From contig NZ_JACHMW010000001.1 in assembly GCF_014205115.1 (NCBI RefSeq), positions 744,001-808,000 on the forward strand: a stretch of 64,000 nucleotides of DNA. The letters are read 5' to 3'. Under the pieces are notes generated by a model. The model was not told where the DNA came from and ran no database searches. It saw only the letters and a program-made list of their open reading frames with translations. This DNA is from Micrococcus endophyticus (GTDB taxonomy: Bacteria; Actinomycetota; Actinomycetes; Actinomycetales; Micrococcaceae). Numbering within the stretch: position 1 is the first letter of the stretch; each line of letters begins with the position of its first letter. A program made the position numbers and the translations under genes. Shown here one piece after another: positions 1 to 8,987 of the stretch.

Positions 1-112
1 TCTGGACGAGGCGCTGGCCACCCCGAAGGAGCTCGAGCCGGACCCCTCCGCGGGGCGCGCGCCGGGCCGACGCCCCGCGGGCGAGACCGACGGGAATGGT
101 GTGGGACACTGA
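1..112 (+). CDS. C-terminal end of an unidentified protein (5' truncated)
   Basis: A frame open from the window edge runs 36 residues to a TGA at 110-112. The visible tail is acidic, proline/glycine-rich and low in complexity, with a TPKELEPDPSAG-like stretch, as expected of a disordered C-terminus. No domain is visible and the family cannot be named. It lies about 90 bases upstream of rbpA on the same strand, so it may be the preceding gene in the same direction. A chance open frame in GC-rich DNA cannot be excluded. Confidence 0.35.
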   Translation, partial: LDEALATPKELEPDPSAGRAPGRRPAGETDGNGVGH

Positions 113-200
113 GTGGTTGCACCACTGAACATGATCTGCCGCGCCTCGGGCGCACCGCGCCCCCGCGCGGGCGCCGGCGCGGCGTGACGAGGAGGAGAAC

Positions 201-548
201 GTGAGCGATCGCAGCCTGCGGGGCATGCGCCTGGGCGCGCAGTCCCTGGAGTCCGAGGCCGGCGTCGAGCCCGCCGCGCGCCAGCGCGTGGAGTACCGCA
301 CGGAGGACGGCGAGCAGGTGTTCGTGACCTTCTCCGTGGAGGCGGACGTCCCGGCCACCTGGACCTCGAAGACCGGCAAGGAGGCGTTCCTCGTCAGCGG
401 CGAGAAGCCCGCCGAGGCCGAGGGCAAGCCCGTGCGCACCCACTGGGACATGCTGCGCGAGCGCCGCAGCCTGGAGGAGCTCCAGGAGACCTACGCGCTC
501 CAGCTCAACAAGCTGCGCGCCAGCCGCGGTGAGGACGTCGACGCCTGA
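201..548 (+). CDS. rbpA: RNA polymerase-binding protein RbpA
   Basis: RbpA is an actinobacterial transcription factor. It binds the RNA polymerase beta subunit region and group 1/2 sigma factors and stabilises the promoter open complex. The 115-residue product is the family's usual size. It starts with the conserved SDRSLRGMRLGAQSLESE block and has the core VEYRTEDGEQVFVTFSVEADVPATW. The C-terminal sigma-interacting helix carries the THWDMLRERRSLEELQE signature (about residues 81-97). The metal-ligand cysteines of some homologues are absent, as in other actinobacterial RbpA. Start is GTG 201, preceded by a strong GAGGAGG ribosome site. It is convergent with the mannosyltransferase gene, as rbpA and ppm1 are in Mycobacterium. 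Confidence 0.95.
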   Translation: MSDRSLRGMRLGAQSLESEAGVEPAARQRVEYRTEDGEQVFVTFSVEADVPATWTSKTGKEAFLVSGEKPAEAEGKPVRTHWDMLRERRSLEELQETYALQLNKLRASRGEDVDA

Positions 549-569
549 GCGTCGCCCTCCCCCGCACAC

Positions 570-610
570 ACGACGGGGCCGGATCCTCCTGGAGGATCCG
601 GCCCCGTCGT
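570..610. terminator. Bidirectional terminator hairpin between rbpA and the mannosyltransferase gene
   Basis: Perfect inverted repeat. Arms 570-589 and 591-610 are complementary over about 19-20 bases with a one-base centre, so the real loop is a few bases. It sits between two convergent genes and so can serve both. There is no long T tract, which is usual in high-GC actinobacteria. Confidence 0.8.
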
Positions 611-662
611 CGTCGGTGGCGGTGGACGCCGGGCCGCCCCGTGGGGCGCGCCCGGCGCGGCG

Positions 663-1394
663 TCAGAGGCCCAGGCGGGAGCGCAGGCCCTCCCAGCGGG
701 CGGCCAGGCCCCAGCGGGTCACGTTGACCACGGCCTCGCCGATGATGCCGCCGTTCATCTTGGACTCGCCCAGCTCGCGCTCCACGAAGGTGATGGGCAC
801 CTCGACGATGCGCTTGCCCAGGCGGGCGGTGCGGAAGGTCATGTCCACCTGGAAGCCGTAGCCCTTGGACTCGATCGCGTCGAGGTCGATGGCGCGCAGC
901 GTCTCGGCGCGGTAGGCGCGGTAGCCGGCGGTGACGTCCGTCAGGCGCAGGCCCAGCATGATACGCGGGTAGAGGGAGCCGGCCCAGGAGATCATCTTGC
1001 GGGAGGCGGGCCAGTTGACCATCTTGCCGCCCGGCACGCGGCGCGAGCCGATCACGAGGTCGGCCGTGCGGACGGCGTCCAGCAGGCGCGGCAGCTGCTC
1101 CGGCTGGTGCGAGCCGTCCGCGTCCATCTCCACGAGCACGTCGTAGCCGCGCTCCAGCCCCCAGCGGAAGCCGGCGATGTACGCCCCGCCCAGGCCGTCC
1201 TTGGTGGTGCGGTGCAGCACGTGGACGCTCGGGTCCTGCGCGGCGCGGGCGTCCGCCCACTGGCCGGTGCCGTCCGGCGAGGCGTCGTCCACCACGAGCA
1301 CGTCCGAGGTCGGGACGGCGTCCCGGAGGCGGCCGAGGGTCAACGGCAGCGACTCGATCTCGTTGTAGGTGGGGATGATGGTCAGCACGCGCAT
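663..1394 (-). CDS. ppm1: Polyprenol monophosphomannose synthase (GT2 family)
   Basis: Transfers mannose from GDP-mannose to polyprenyl phosphate, giving the membrane mannosyl donor for lipoglycans and glycoproteins. The 243-residue protein is a single GT2 domain. The N-terminal [10 protein letters not shown] strand and [11 protein letters not shown] bind the nucleotide; the metal-binding DADGSH motif lies near residue 95; SRKMISW and the SKMNGG loop are typical of the DPM1 group. There is no C-terminal membrane domain and no fused N-acyltransferase domain, unlike M. tuberculosis Ppm1. ATG 1394 is chosen because homology begins directly at [12 protein letters not shown]; the upstream in-frame extension is low complexity. 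A TATACT box at 1467-1472 could be its promoter. Exact lipid acceptor is inferred. Confidence 0.88.
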   Translation of the reverse strand: MRVLTIIPTYNEIESLPLTLGRLRDAVPTSDVLVVDDASPDGTGQWADARAAQDPSVHVLHRTTKDGLGGAYIAGFRWGLERGYDVLVEMDADGSHQPEQLPRLLDAVRTADLVIGSRRVPGGKMVNWPASRKMISWAGSLYPRIMLGLRLTDVTAGYRAYRAETLRAIDLDAIESKGYGFQVDMTFRTARLGKRIVEVPITFVERELGESKMNGGIIGEAVVNVTRWGLAARWEGLRSRLGL

Positions 1395-1485
1395 GCGTCT
1401 TACTCGCCTTCCGGCCGGGGATCGTGGGGGCGGCCAGCCGCGGGGCGGAGCCGTCTCATCCGTTCGAGTATAGGAAAGGCCGGGC

Positions 1486-2592
1486 TCAGGCGTGGTCGCC
1501 GGTGCCGTGCGCGTCGCCGTCGGCGGCCTCGGCTGCGATGCGGCCGCCCACCCAGGTGGCCCGCCAGCGCGGCAGCGGGGTCTGGTCGTCGAGGGCGGGC
1601 AGCAGGGGCGTGCCGGCGCGGGTGTCCGTGCTCCAGGCGGCGACGCGGCCGTCCGGGGACTGCACGGCCACGGCCTCGGCCTCCCACACCCCGAAGACGG
1701 CGGGGGCCGAGACGGCGAGGCGGGGCGCGGCGACCAGGTCGGCGTCGGCGGCGTCCGGCAGGGCGCGCAGCGGGGTGCGGGTGGCCGCGGCGAACGCGGA
1801 GCGGGCGGAGATCCGCTCCGCCTCCTCGGGGTGGGACAGGGCGGCGCGGACGGCGGCCCAGGGGTCCCGGCCGGGTCCGGCACCGAGGGCGACGGGGACG
1901 GCGTCGGCGAGCAGGCTGGCCACCGGCGCGCGCAGCGTCCCGTCCGCGGCGGGCACCACGGTGGCCGAGACGGCGACGGAGGCCAGGAACGCGCGGTCCT
2001 CGGCCGCCACCGGGGAGGTGACCACGAGGCGGTGGCGGACGCGGCCCAGGGCCGGGGCGCCCAGCTCGTCGGCCACGCGGCGCAGGGCGGCGATCGCGGC
2101 CGCCTGCGCGGCGGCCGGGGCCTCGGCGTCGCCCTGCCCGGCGGCGTCCGCGGCGGGCACGAGGTAGGCCTGCTCCCCCGCGCGCGTGGCCTCCGCCAGC
2201 GCGGCGGCGAGGTCGGCGGCGTCCACGTCGGCGGCCACGGGCAGCCACACGCCCACCGCGCCCTCGGCGGGGCCCTCGGCGTGGCGGTAGACCACGGCCT
2301 GGACGCCCTCGGCGGGCGCCACGTCCCCCGCGGGGCCGGCGAGCACGGTCACGACGGCGGTCCCCCGGGACAGCGCGTCCCGCGCGTCCTCGGGCCGGGC
2401 CAGCGGCTCCACGAAGGCGGGCACCACGACGTCCCCGTCCAGGTCCGTGCGGGCGTCCGCTGGGTCGGCCACGCGCTCGGCGGAGTCGTCCGCGCCGAGC
2501 CACGCGATCACCCCGTCCCGCACCAGGAGGGCCTGGGCGTAGGGGTCCGTGACGGAGTGGATGATGCCGGTGGTCAACAGGTGAGCGCTCAC
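1486..2592 (-). CDS. Amidohydrolase-like protein with degenerate metal site
   Basis: A 368-residue protein. Its N-terminus ([29 protein letters not shown]) and C-terminus match the composite beta-sandwich of imidazolonepropionase-type amidohydrolases. After the VVVPAFV strand, where the family has a metal-binding HxH (PGFVDxHxH), the sequence reads EPLARPEDA with no histidine. I see no other His-rich metal motif, so hydrolase activity is doubtful. Start GTG 2592 is preferred over GTG 2601: a TAGGGT box (2600-2605) lies exactly 7 bases upstream, fitting leaderless transcription. It follows helY by about 10 bases and is probably also reached by read-through. Function unknown. Confidence 0.7.
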   Translation of the reverse strand: MSAHLLTTGIIHSVTDPYAQALLVRDGVIAWLGADDSAERVADPADARTDLDGDVVVPAFVEPLARPEDARDALSRGTAVVTVLAGPAGDVAPAEGVQAVVYRHAEGPAEGAVGVWLPVAADVDAADLAAALAEATRAGEQAYLVPAADAAGQGDAEAPAAAQAAAIAALRRVADELGAPALGRVRHRLVVTSPVAAEDRAFLASVAVSATVVPAADGTLRAPVASLLADAVPVALGAGPGRDPWAAVRAALSHPEEAERISARSAFAAATRTPLRALPDAADADLVAAPRLAVSAPAVFGVWEAEAVAVQSPDGRVAAWSTDTRAGTPLLPALDDQTPLPRWRATWVGGRIAAEAADGDAHGTGDHA

Positions 2593-2599
2593 CCGCCCC

Positions 2600-2605
2600 A
2601 CCCTA
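2600..2605 (-). promoter_or_regulatory. Leaderless -10 box for the amidohydrolase-like gene, embedded in the helY stop
   Basis: Minus-strand TAGGGT whose first three bases are the helY TAG stop codon. It lies 7 bases before GTG 2592. This is the same box and spacing as several other genes in the window. Confidence 0.5.
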
Positions 2606-5600
2606 GTCCTCGTCCGCCTCCCGGGCGGTGGCGGCGGGCAGGGAGGTGGCGACGACGCCGCGAGAGACCAGGTCGGCCGCCTTGCGGCAGGCCCGGCTGC
2701 GGCGGGCGTCCCCGGGCACGTTGGCGAGCTGGTCCAGCACGTCGATCACCTGGCGCGCCCAGCGCACGAAGTCGCCGGCGGCGAGGTCCGCGCCCTCGAG
2801 GGTGCGGCGCAGGCTCGCGCCCCGCACCCAGCGGTGCATGGGCCCGACGAGGCCCGGGTCGGTGGGCGGGGTGGGCTCGAGCCGGGTCTGGGCCTCGTCC
2901 GTGCGCAGCCGCTCCTCGATGCGCTCGGCGGCGTCGGCCACCTCGGCCAGGCGTGCCGTGGGCATGGGGACGACGCCGTGGCCGGCCTCCCCCTTGCCCT
3001 GGTAGACGAGCAGCGCGGCGACGGCCGCCCACTCCTCCGGCGTGAGCCCCTGGACGGTGGGGTCCTGCAGCACGAGCGAGGTGAACAGGTCCCGCTCGCC
3101 GTAGATCCGGCGCAGTGCCTCGCCGCGGGCCGTGAGGGCCTGCCGCGGCGAGGAGGCGTCCTCGTGGACGTAGCCGTAGGAGCGCAGCAGCCCGACCACG
3201 CGGTCGAAGGTGCGGGCGATGGTGTTGGTGCGGCCGGCGATGCGCTCGCGCAGCACGGAGACCTCCCGGCGCATGCCCCACCAGCGGTCGCCCCAGCGGG
3301 CGTGCTCCTCGCGGTCCTGGCACGCGTGGCAGGGGTGGCGCTGCAGGGCGCGGCGCAGCTCCTCCACGCGGGGCGCGGCCGGGTCCTCCCGGAGCCGGAA
3401 GCCGCTGGCCCGGCGTCCGCCGCCGGAGGGCGGGCGCCCAGTGCGCACGGCCTCGCGCATGAGGGCGGCGACGTCCTTGCGCTGCGTGGGGGTCTTGACC
3501 TGGAGCACCTGGGGCAGGGCCGCGCCGGCCACGGGCTCGACCGGCCCGGCGACGTCGTCCACCGTGATGCGCCGCAGCTGCGCCTTGTCCGTCACCACGC
3601 CCACGCGCGGGTTCTGGGGGTTGCCCGCCGGGAACACGACGACGGCGCGGCCCAGCGCGCGGCCGGCGTCGAGCTCGACGACGTCGCCCACGGCGAGGTC
3701 CGCAAGGGACTCCTTCACGGCCGCGAGCTGGGCGCGGCGGCGCCCCTGTGAGCCGGACTTCTCGGCGGAGGCGAGCTCCTTGCGCAGGGCGAGGTACTCG
3801 GAGAAGTCCCCGAGGTGGCACTGCATGGCCTCCTCGTACTTCTCGAGGCTCGCCTGCTTGGAGCGCACCTCGCGGGCCAGCCCCACCACGGAGCGGTCCG
3901 CCTGGAACTGGGCGAACGAAGACTCCAGGATCCCCCGCGCCCGCTCCGCGCCCACCTGCGCGAGCAGGTTGGCGGACATGTTGTAGGTGGGCCGGAACGA
4001 GGACTTCAGCGGGTAGGTGCGGCGGGAGGCCAGGCCGGCGACGGCGGCCGGGTCCAGCCCGGGGCGCCACATCACCACGGCGTGGCCCTCGACGTCGATC
4101 CCGCGGCGGCCCGCGCGTCCGGTGAGCTGGGTGTACTCCCCCGGCGTGATGTCCACGTGGTTCTCGCCGTTGAACTTCACGAGCTTCTCGATGACCACGG
4201 AGCGCGCCGGCATGTTGATGCCCAGCGCGAGGGTCTCCGTGGCGAAAACGGCCTTGAGCGCGCCGGCGGCGAACAGGTCCTCGACGGCCTCCTTGAACGG
4301 GGGCAGCATGCCGGCGTGGTGCGCGGCGAAGCCGCGGGAGAGCCCGTCCCGCCACGCCCAGTAGCCGAGGATCTCGAGGTCCTCCACGGGCAGCAGGCGC
4401 GCGGCCTGCTCCACGCGCTCGGCCACGAGGGCCTTCTCGTGCGCGGTGGTGAGGTCGAGGCCGGCGCGCAGGCACTGCTCCACGGCGGCGTCGCAGCCGG
4501 TGCGGGAGAAGATGAAGGTGATGCACGGCAGCAGGCCCTCGCGGTCCAGCGCCCGGATCATCTCGGGGCGGGAGGTGGACAGCCGCGGCCCGCGCCGCTC
4601 GCCGTCCTCCTGGCCCCGGACGCGACCGGTGACGGGCCGCTCGCGGTCCATGGCGTGGGAGCCGTGCCGGCCGCGGCGGCCGGCGTCGCGCCCGCCCTTC
4701 CTGCCGTCCCCGCCCCGGCCTCCCCGGCCCCGCTGACCGCCGTCGCGGCCGCCGCGCCCGCGGTGCCGTCCGGGCCGGCCCCAGTCGGGGCGCTCGGAGC
4801 GGCGCTCGGCCTCCTGCCCGAGCCGCTTGAGCTCGGGGTTGAGCAGGGCCTCGCCGTCCCGGTCCGCCGTGTCCTCGAAGGCGATGTCCTCGGCGAAGAG
4901 GTCGTAGAGCCGCCCGCCGGCCATCACGTGCTGCCACAGCGGGACGGGCCGGTGCTCGGAGACGATCACGGTGGTGGCCCCGCGCACCGTGTCCAGCCAG
5001 GCGCCGAACTCCTCGGCGTTGGAGACCGTGGCGGACAGGGAGATCAGCTGCACGTGCTCGGGCAGGTGGATGATGACCTCCTCCCACACCGGGCCGCGGA
5101 ACCGGTCCGCCAGGTAGTGGACCTCGTCCATCACCACGAAGCCGAGGTCCGTGAGGGTGTCCGACTGCGCGTAGAGCATGTTGCGCAGCACCTCGGTGGT
5201 CATCACCACCACGGGGGCGTCCGGGTTCACGGAGGTGTCCCCCGTCAGCAGCCCAACGTTCTCCGCGCCGTGCACCCGGGACAAGTCCGCGTGCTTCTGG
5301 TTGCTCAGCGCCTTGATGGGCGTGGTGTAGAACGCCTTCGTGCCGCGGGCCAGGGCCAGATGGACCGCGAACTCCCCCACCACGGTCTTGCCGGCACCCG
5401 TGGGCGCGGCCACGAGGACCCCGTGGCCGTCCTCGACCTCGGCGCACGCGCGCCGCTGGAAGTCGTCGAGCGGGAAGCCGAGGCGGGAGGCGAAGCGGCC
5501 CAGCTCGGAGCCGGCGTGGTGGCGGGCCGCCTTGGCGCGGGCGAAGCGCTCGGCCGGGCTGAGCTGCGGCTCCTCGGGCGGGGTCGCGGACGCGGGGGCG

Positions 5601-5608
5601 TGGGACAT
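2603..5608 (-). CDS. helY: Ski2/Mtr4-like SF2 DEVH-box helicase HelY
   Basis: Probable ATP-dependent RNA/DNA helicase of the HelY group, 1001 residues. Motif I is APTGAGKT (68-75), motif II is DEVH (161-164), and motif III is SAT in ISLSATVSN. The second RecA domain carries ATETLALGINMPA and the QLTGRAGRRG motif VI, followed by rRNA-processing arch and DSHCT-type C-terminal domains. An arginine/glycine-rich insert (about residues 276-315) lies between the two RecA domains. Start ATG 5608 has a TAGGGT box 6 bases upstream and no ribosome site. helY follows tatC in this Pup-associated neighbourhood, as in mycobacteria. The physiological substrate is not established here. Confidence 0.92.
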   Translation of the reverse strand: MSHAPASATPPEEPQLSPAERFARAKAARHHAGSELGRFASRLGFPLDDFQRRACAEVEDGHGVLVAAPTGAGKTVVGEFAVHLALARGTKAFYTTPIKALSNQKHADLSRVHGAENVGLLTGDTSVNPDAPVVVMTTEVLRNMLYAQSDTLTDLGFVVMDEVHYLADRFRGPVWEEVIIHLPEHVQLISLSATVSNAEEFGAWLDTVRGATTVIVSEHRPVPLWQHVMAGGRLYDLFAEDIAFEDTADRDGEALLNPELKRLGQEAERRSERPDWGRPGRHRGRGGRDGGQRGRGGRGGDGRKGGRDAGRRGRHGSHAMDRERPVTGRVRGQEDGERRGPRLSTSRPEMIRALDREGLLPCITFIFSRTGCDAAVEQCLRAGLDLTTAHEKALVAERVEQAARLLPVEDLEILGYWAWRDGLSRGFAAHHAGMLPPFKEAVEDLFAAGALKAVFATETLALGINMPARSVVIEKLVKFNGENHVDITPGEYTQLTGRAGRRGIDVEGHAVVMWRPGLDPAAVAGLASRRTYPLKSSFRPTYNMSANLLAQVGAERARGILESSFAQFQADRSVVGLAREVRSKQASLEKYEEAMQCHLGDFSEYLALRKELASAEKSGSQGRRRAQLAAVKESLADLAVGDVVELDAGRALGRAVVVFPAGNPQNPRVGVVTDKAQLRRITVDDVAGPVEPVAGAALPQVLQVKTPTQRKDVAALMREAVRTGRPPSGGGRRASGFRLREDPAAPRVEELRRALQRHPCHACQDREEHARWGDRWWGMRREVSVLRERIAGRTNTIARTFDRVVGLLRSYGYVHEDASSPRQALTARGEALRRIYGERDLFTSLVLQDPTVQGLTPEEWAAVAALLVYQGKGEAGHGVVPMPTARLAEVADAAERIEERLRTDEAQTRLEPTPPTDPGLVGPMHRWVRGASLRRTLEGADLAAGDFVRWARQVIDVLDQLANVPGDARRSRACRKAADLVSRGVVATSLPAATAREADED

Positions 5609-5614
5609 GCCCCC

Positions 5615-5620
5615 ACCCTA
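5615..5620 (-). promoter_or_regulatory. Leaderless -10 box for helY
   Basis: Minus-strand TAGGGT, 6 bases before ATG 5608. A guanine-only spacer follows, but no Shine-Dalgarno sequence sits at the right distance. It suggests helY has its own promoter besides read-through from tatC. Confidence 0.5.
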
Positions 5621-5684
5621 CTGGCGGGTCCGGACGCCGTCCCGGCCCGGGGATACGCCGTCGGCGGAGCGGGCGCGGCGCCGG

Positions 5685-6539
5685 TCAGATCTCGTGGAGC
5701 GGCTTCGGGCCCGAGGCGAGCTCGGTTTCGATGTCCTGCTCGCGGCGGACTGCGCGCCTGGCGCGACGCCGGTCGCCCCACAGGCACAGGGCGATCGCCA
5801 CGCCGAAGAGCAGCACGAGCGGGACGGCCATGTAGACCATCGAGATCGCGTCCGCACCGGGGGCGGCGATGGCGGCGATCAGCATGATGAGGAACACCGT
5901 GATGCGCCAGTGCTTCACGATGGTGCGCCCCGGCAGGACGCCGAGCATGTTGAGGCCCACCAGCAGCACCGGCAGGACCATGGCCACGCCGAACGCCAGG
6001 TAGAGGCGCGTGACGAAGCTGATGTAGACCGACGCCGTGGGCAGGGTGGCCCCGCCCTCGGGGGTGAAGCCCACGAAGAACTGGACGGCCTGCGGCATCA
6101 CGAGCCAGCCCAGGCCCATGCCGAGCAGGAAGAGCGGGACGGCGGCGGCGATGAACCCGAGCGCGTACTTCTTCTCCGCCTTCTTCAGACCCGGCACGAT
6201 GAAGGCCCAGATCTGGTAGAGCCAGACCGGGCTGGAGACGATCAGACCAATGAAGAGGCTGACCTTGAGCATGAGGTCGAACGGCGAGGCCACGGTGTCG
6301 TAGGCGATCGCCGAGATGCGCCCGTCGCGGGAGAGCTCGTTGACCGGCCGGAACAGCTCGGCCATCACGGGCTGGTAGATGAGGAACCCGACCACCATGC
6401 CGAGCAGCACCGCCACGCCCGCCTTGACCACGCGGTTGCGCAGCTCGGTGAGGTGCTCGCGCAGCGGCATCTCCCCCGTGGGGTTGTCCCGGCGGCGCCG
6501 GCGCCGCGTGCGCCGGGCGACCTCCTCGACCTCGCTCAT
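5685..6539 (-). CDS. tatC: Sec-independent translocase subunit TatC
   Basis: Integral membrane receptor of the twin-arginine pathway; with TatA it exports folded proteins bearing RR signal peptides. The 284-residue product begins with a basic tail (RRTRRRRRRDNPTGEM). It then has the conserved MPLREHLTELRNR segment, the SPFDLMLKVSLF periplasmic/TM2 region, WAFIVPGLKKAEKK, and about six hydrophobic helices. The C-terminus is basic and cytoplasmic. ATG 6539 has a GGAGGG ribosome site. It lies 19 bases after tatA, and tatA-tatC-helY after pafBC is the usual actinobacterial order. Confidence 0.97.
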   Translation of the reverse strand: MSEVEEVARRTRRRRRRDNPTGEMPLREHLTELRNRVVKAGVAVLLGMVVGFLIYQPVMAELFRPVNELSRDGRISAIAYDTVASPFDLMLKVSLFIGLIVSSPVWLYQIWAFIVPGLKKAEKKYALGFIAAAVPLFLLGMGLGWLVMPQAVQFFVGFTPEGGATLPTASVYISFVTRLYLAFGVAMVLPVLLVGLNMLGVLPGRTIVKHWRITVFLIMLIAAIAAPGADAISMVYMAVPLVLLFGVAIALCLWGDRRRARRAVRREQDIETELASGPKPLHEI

Positions 6540-6558
6540 CGGGTGGGGACCCTCCGGC

Positions 6559-6831
6559 TCAGCGCTCGTCGCGGGGGCGGACGTCGGTCTCGTCGCGCTC
6601 GACGACGCGGCCCTCGACCGGCTCGTCGGCCGCGGTGGAGCCGCTACCGGAGCGCGCGTCCTTGCCGTCCTTGGCGCCCTTGTCCTCGGTGCGCATCTGC
6701 TTCACCTCGGAGGAGAAGATGCGCATCGACTGGCCCAGGTTGCGGGCCATCGCGGGCAGCTTCGGCGCGGCGAAGAGCAGGATCGCGAGGAGGATGATGA
6801 TGACGAGCTGCCATCCCTGGAGACCGGCCAT
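6559..6831 (-). CDS. tatA: Sec-independent translocase subunit TatA
   Basis: Pore-forming or membrane-destabilising subunit of the Tat exporter, 90 residues. A short N-terminus leads into one membrane helix (about residues 7-22, WQLVIIILLAILLFAA). The hinge PKLPAMARNLGQSMRIF and an amphipathic helix follow, then a long acidic/charged tail. The usual F-G of the hinge reads F-A here. It is preceded by an AAGGA ribosome site and lies 36 bases after pafBC and 19 before tatC, forming a clear tatAC pair. Confidence 0.95.
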   Translation of the reverse strand: MAGLQGWQLVIIILLAILLFAAPKLPAMARNLGQSMRIFSSEVKQMRTEDKGAKDGKDARSGSGSTAADEPVEGRVVERDETDVRPRDER

Positions 6832-6867
6832 GGTGAGGTCCTTTCGATCGGGGTCCTGGGGACCAGG

Positions 6868-8973
6868 CTACCGCGCCGCGAGGGCGTCGACGGCGCGGTC
6901 CAGCGCGTCCTTCACATGGGCGCGCATCGCGGCCGGGGACAGCACCTCGACGGCGCCGCCGTGGCGGCCCACGAGGGCCGCGGCCACGTCCGCGTCGGTG
7001 AGGCGCACCCGGGTGAGACGGTCGCCGTCAGGCAGGTCCGCCTGCGCCTCGGGCCGGTAGCCTGCCGCGGCGTCGCGCACGCGGTGGGCCCAGCGCAGCA
7101 CGGCCGGAGTGCCCGCCGCCTCGTCCGGGTGGACGCGCCAGCGGGCCGGCCGCGCGCGGGGGGCGAAGGCCTCCCCCGTCGCCGCGGCCGCGCCGATCCG
7201 GTCCACGCGGAACACCCGGTCCTCCCCGGCGGAGCGGCACCAGGCGCGCAGGTACAGGCGGGCGCCGTCCTGGACGACGGCGAGCGGCTCGACGTCGCGC
7301 TCGCTCAGCACGTCGGCGTGCACCGAGCGGTAGTCCAGTCGCAGGACGCGGCGCTCGGCGATCGCGGCCAGCAGCGTCCGGACGGTCTCCGGATCGACGG
7401 CCACGTCCCAGTGCGCGGCCACGGCCCCACCGGGCGCGGGAGTCGGCGCCGTCCCGGCCTCGGCCTCGGCCAGCGCCTCGTCGTCCGCCGCCGAGGCGGC
7501 CGCGCCGCCCGCGTCCAGGACGGCCTCGGCGATGCGCCGCTGCGCCGAGCGGGCGGCCGCGCGGTCGGCGTCGTCGAGCACGGGCAGGTCCGCCACGGTC
7601 TGCAGGGCGGCCACGAGGCTGTGCCCCTCCGGGCGCGTCAGCCGCACGGGGCCGGCGAGGTCGGCGGCGCGGCGCACGTGCACCCGACCGCCCTCCTCGT
7701 CCACCTCGAACTGGAAGCCGGGGAAGTCGCGCTCGGGCATGCCGCAGTAGCGCAGGGTCTCGAGGTCGGCGTCCAGCCGATCCTCGGTGACGCCCAGCCG
7801 GGCGCGCAGCTCGGCGCGGTCGACGCCGTCGGCCCGGTTGGCGAGCCCCACGATGTCCAGGAGCCGGCCCACGAGGTCTTCGCTCGAGTCCCGGGCGCGC
7901 CGCCGCACGGGCGGGGCCAGCGGCACCTCGAGCAGCGCGGGCGCGGCGGGCCCGGCGTGCGCCCGGGCGGCGGTGGCCAGGGCGTCGGCCACGCGCCGGG
8001 CCAGGTCCGGCTCGGCGGCAGAGGGCACCGCACGGCCCAGCAGGCCGCCGACCTCGGCGGCGAGGCCGTCCTCGTGGGTGCCGGCGGGCGCCTCCCAGAG
8101 CTCCCAGCCGTCCCCGGGCGCGGCACCGTCCTCGGCGCGGGGGTCGACCCGCTCGCCCACGGCCCGCACGCCCTGGCCGCGCCCGGGGGCGAGCCAGACG
8201 CGCACGCGCTCGGCGTCGGCCTGGCCGGCCAGGCGGGCCACCAGGTCGGCGTGGTCGTGGTCGGCGGGGCGCCCCGGCAGGGACGCGGCGCGCTCCACGC
8301 GGCGCGGCTCGCCCTCCATGCGGGTCAGGCGGAAGCTGCGCTCGGCCTCGCGGTCCGCGTCCCAGCCGGTGAGGTACCAGCGGCCGCGCACGAGCGTGAG
8401 GAACCACGCCCGCACGGTCCGCCGGCTCTCCCGGCCCCGCGCGTCGCGGTAGGGGAAGCGCAGGACGGCCTCCTCGGCGACGGCCTGGGTCAGGGCCTCG
8501 AGCCGGGGGTCCGCCCGCGGCGTGAGGGCATGGTAGCCGGCCAGCTCGTCGTCGGCGGCCAGGTCCGGGGTCGGGGCGAAGAGCAGCCCCACGGCGCGCA
8601 CGACGTCGGCGCGCAGGGGCGAGTCGCCCCAGAGACGGCGGGCGCGCACGAGGGCGCGGCGCTCGTCCACGGTGAGGTCGAGGTCGCGCAGCAGCATCGC
8701 GTCGCGCACCACGCGGTGGCGGACGCCCTGCGCCTCCTCCTCGAAGGAGTCCGCCTCGAGCGTCTCCAGCGGGACCCCCACGGCGCGCAGCACGCGGCGG
8801 TCCCGCTGGAACAGCTTCTCGAAGGCGGCGTCCGAGAGCCCCTCGTAGCCGACGACCTGGCGCCGGATCCGGTCACGCTCGAGGCCGTGGGGTGCGGACA
8901 GCAGCAGCCACAGCAGCGAGATGATCCGCTCGGCGGCCTCGTCGCCGGCGCGCCGGGAGGCGGGAGGGGCCAT
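6868..8973 (-). CDS. pafBC: PafBC: fused HTH-WYL transcriptional regulator of the DNA-damage response
   Basis: A natural fusion of PafB and PafC, 701 residues, as known in Arthrobacter. Each half has a winged helix-turn-helix and a WYL domain. Half one has ERIISLLWLLLSAPHGLERDRIR then a WYL region with FLTLVRGRWYLTGWD. Half two has LVGRLLDIVGLANRADGVDRAELRARLG and a WYL region with RRVLRLDYRSVHADVLSERDVEP and YLRAWCRSAGEDRVFRVDRI. In mycobacteria PafBC activates the LexA/RecA-independent SOS regulon in response to single-stranded DNA; that role is inferred here. Start ATG 8973 is chosen because the HTH begins soon after. It overlaps no neighbour: 14 bases after the FKBP gene, 36 before tatA. 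Confidence 0.93.
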   Translation of the reverse strand: MAPPASRRAGDEAAERIISLLWLLLSAPHGLERDRIRRQVVGYEGLSDAAFEKLFQRDRRVLRAVGVPLETLEADSFEEEAQGVRHRVVRDAMLLRDLDLTVDERRALVRARRLWGDSPLRADVVRAVGLLFAPTPDLAADDELAGYHALTPRADPRLEALTQAVAEEAVLRFPYRDARGRESRRTVRAWFLTLVRGRWYLTGWDADREAERSFRLTRMEGEPRRVERAASLPGRPADHDHADLVARLAGQADAERVRVWLAPGRGQGVRAVGERVDPRAEDGAAPGDGWELWEAPAGTHEDGLAAEVGGLLGRAVPSAAEPDLARRVADALATAARAHAGPAAPALLEVPLAPPVRRRARDSSEDLVGRLLDIVGLANRADGVDRAELRARLGVTEDRLDADLETLRYCGMPERDFPGFQFEVDEEGGRVHVRRAADLAGPVRLTRPEGHSLVAALQTVADLPVLDDADRAAARSAQRRIAEAVLDAGGAAASAADDEALAEAEAGTAPTPAPGGAVAAHWDVAVDPETVRTLLAAIAERRVLRLDYRSVHADVLSERDVEPLAVVQDGARLYLRAWCRSAGEDRVFRVDRIGAAAATGEAFAPRARPARWRVHPDEAAGTPAVLRWAHRVRDAAAGYRPEAQADLPDGDRLTRVRLTDADVAAALVGRHGGAVEVLSPAAMRAHVKDALDRAVDALAAR

Positions 8974-8987
8974 GGACGGGACGCGGG

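Noticed and set aside
3815-5887. 690-codon plus-strand open frame opposite helY
   Set aside because: Shadow frame; the minus strand shows all SF2 helicase motifs.
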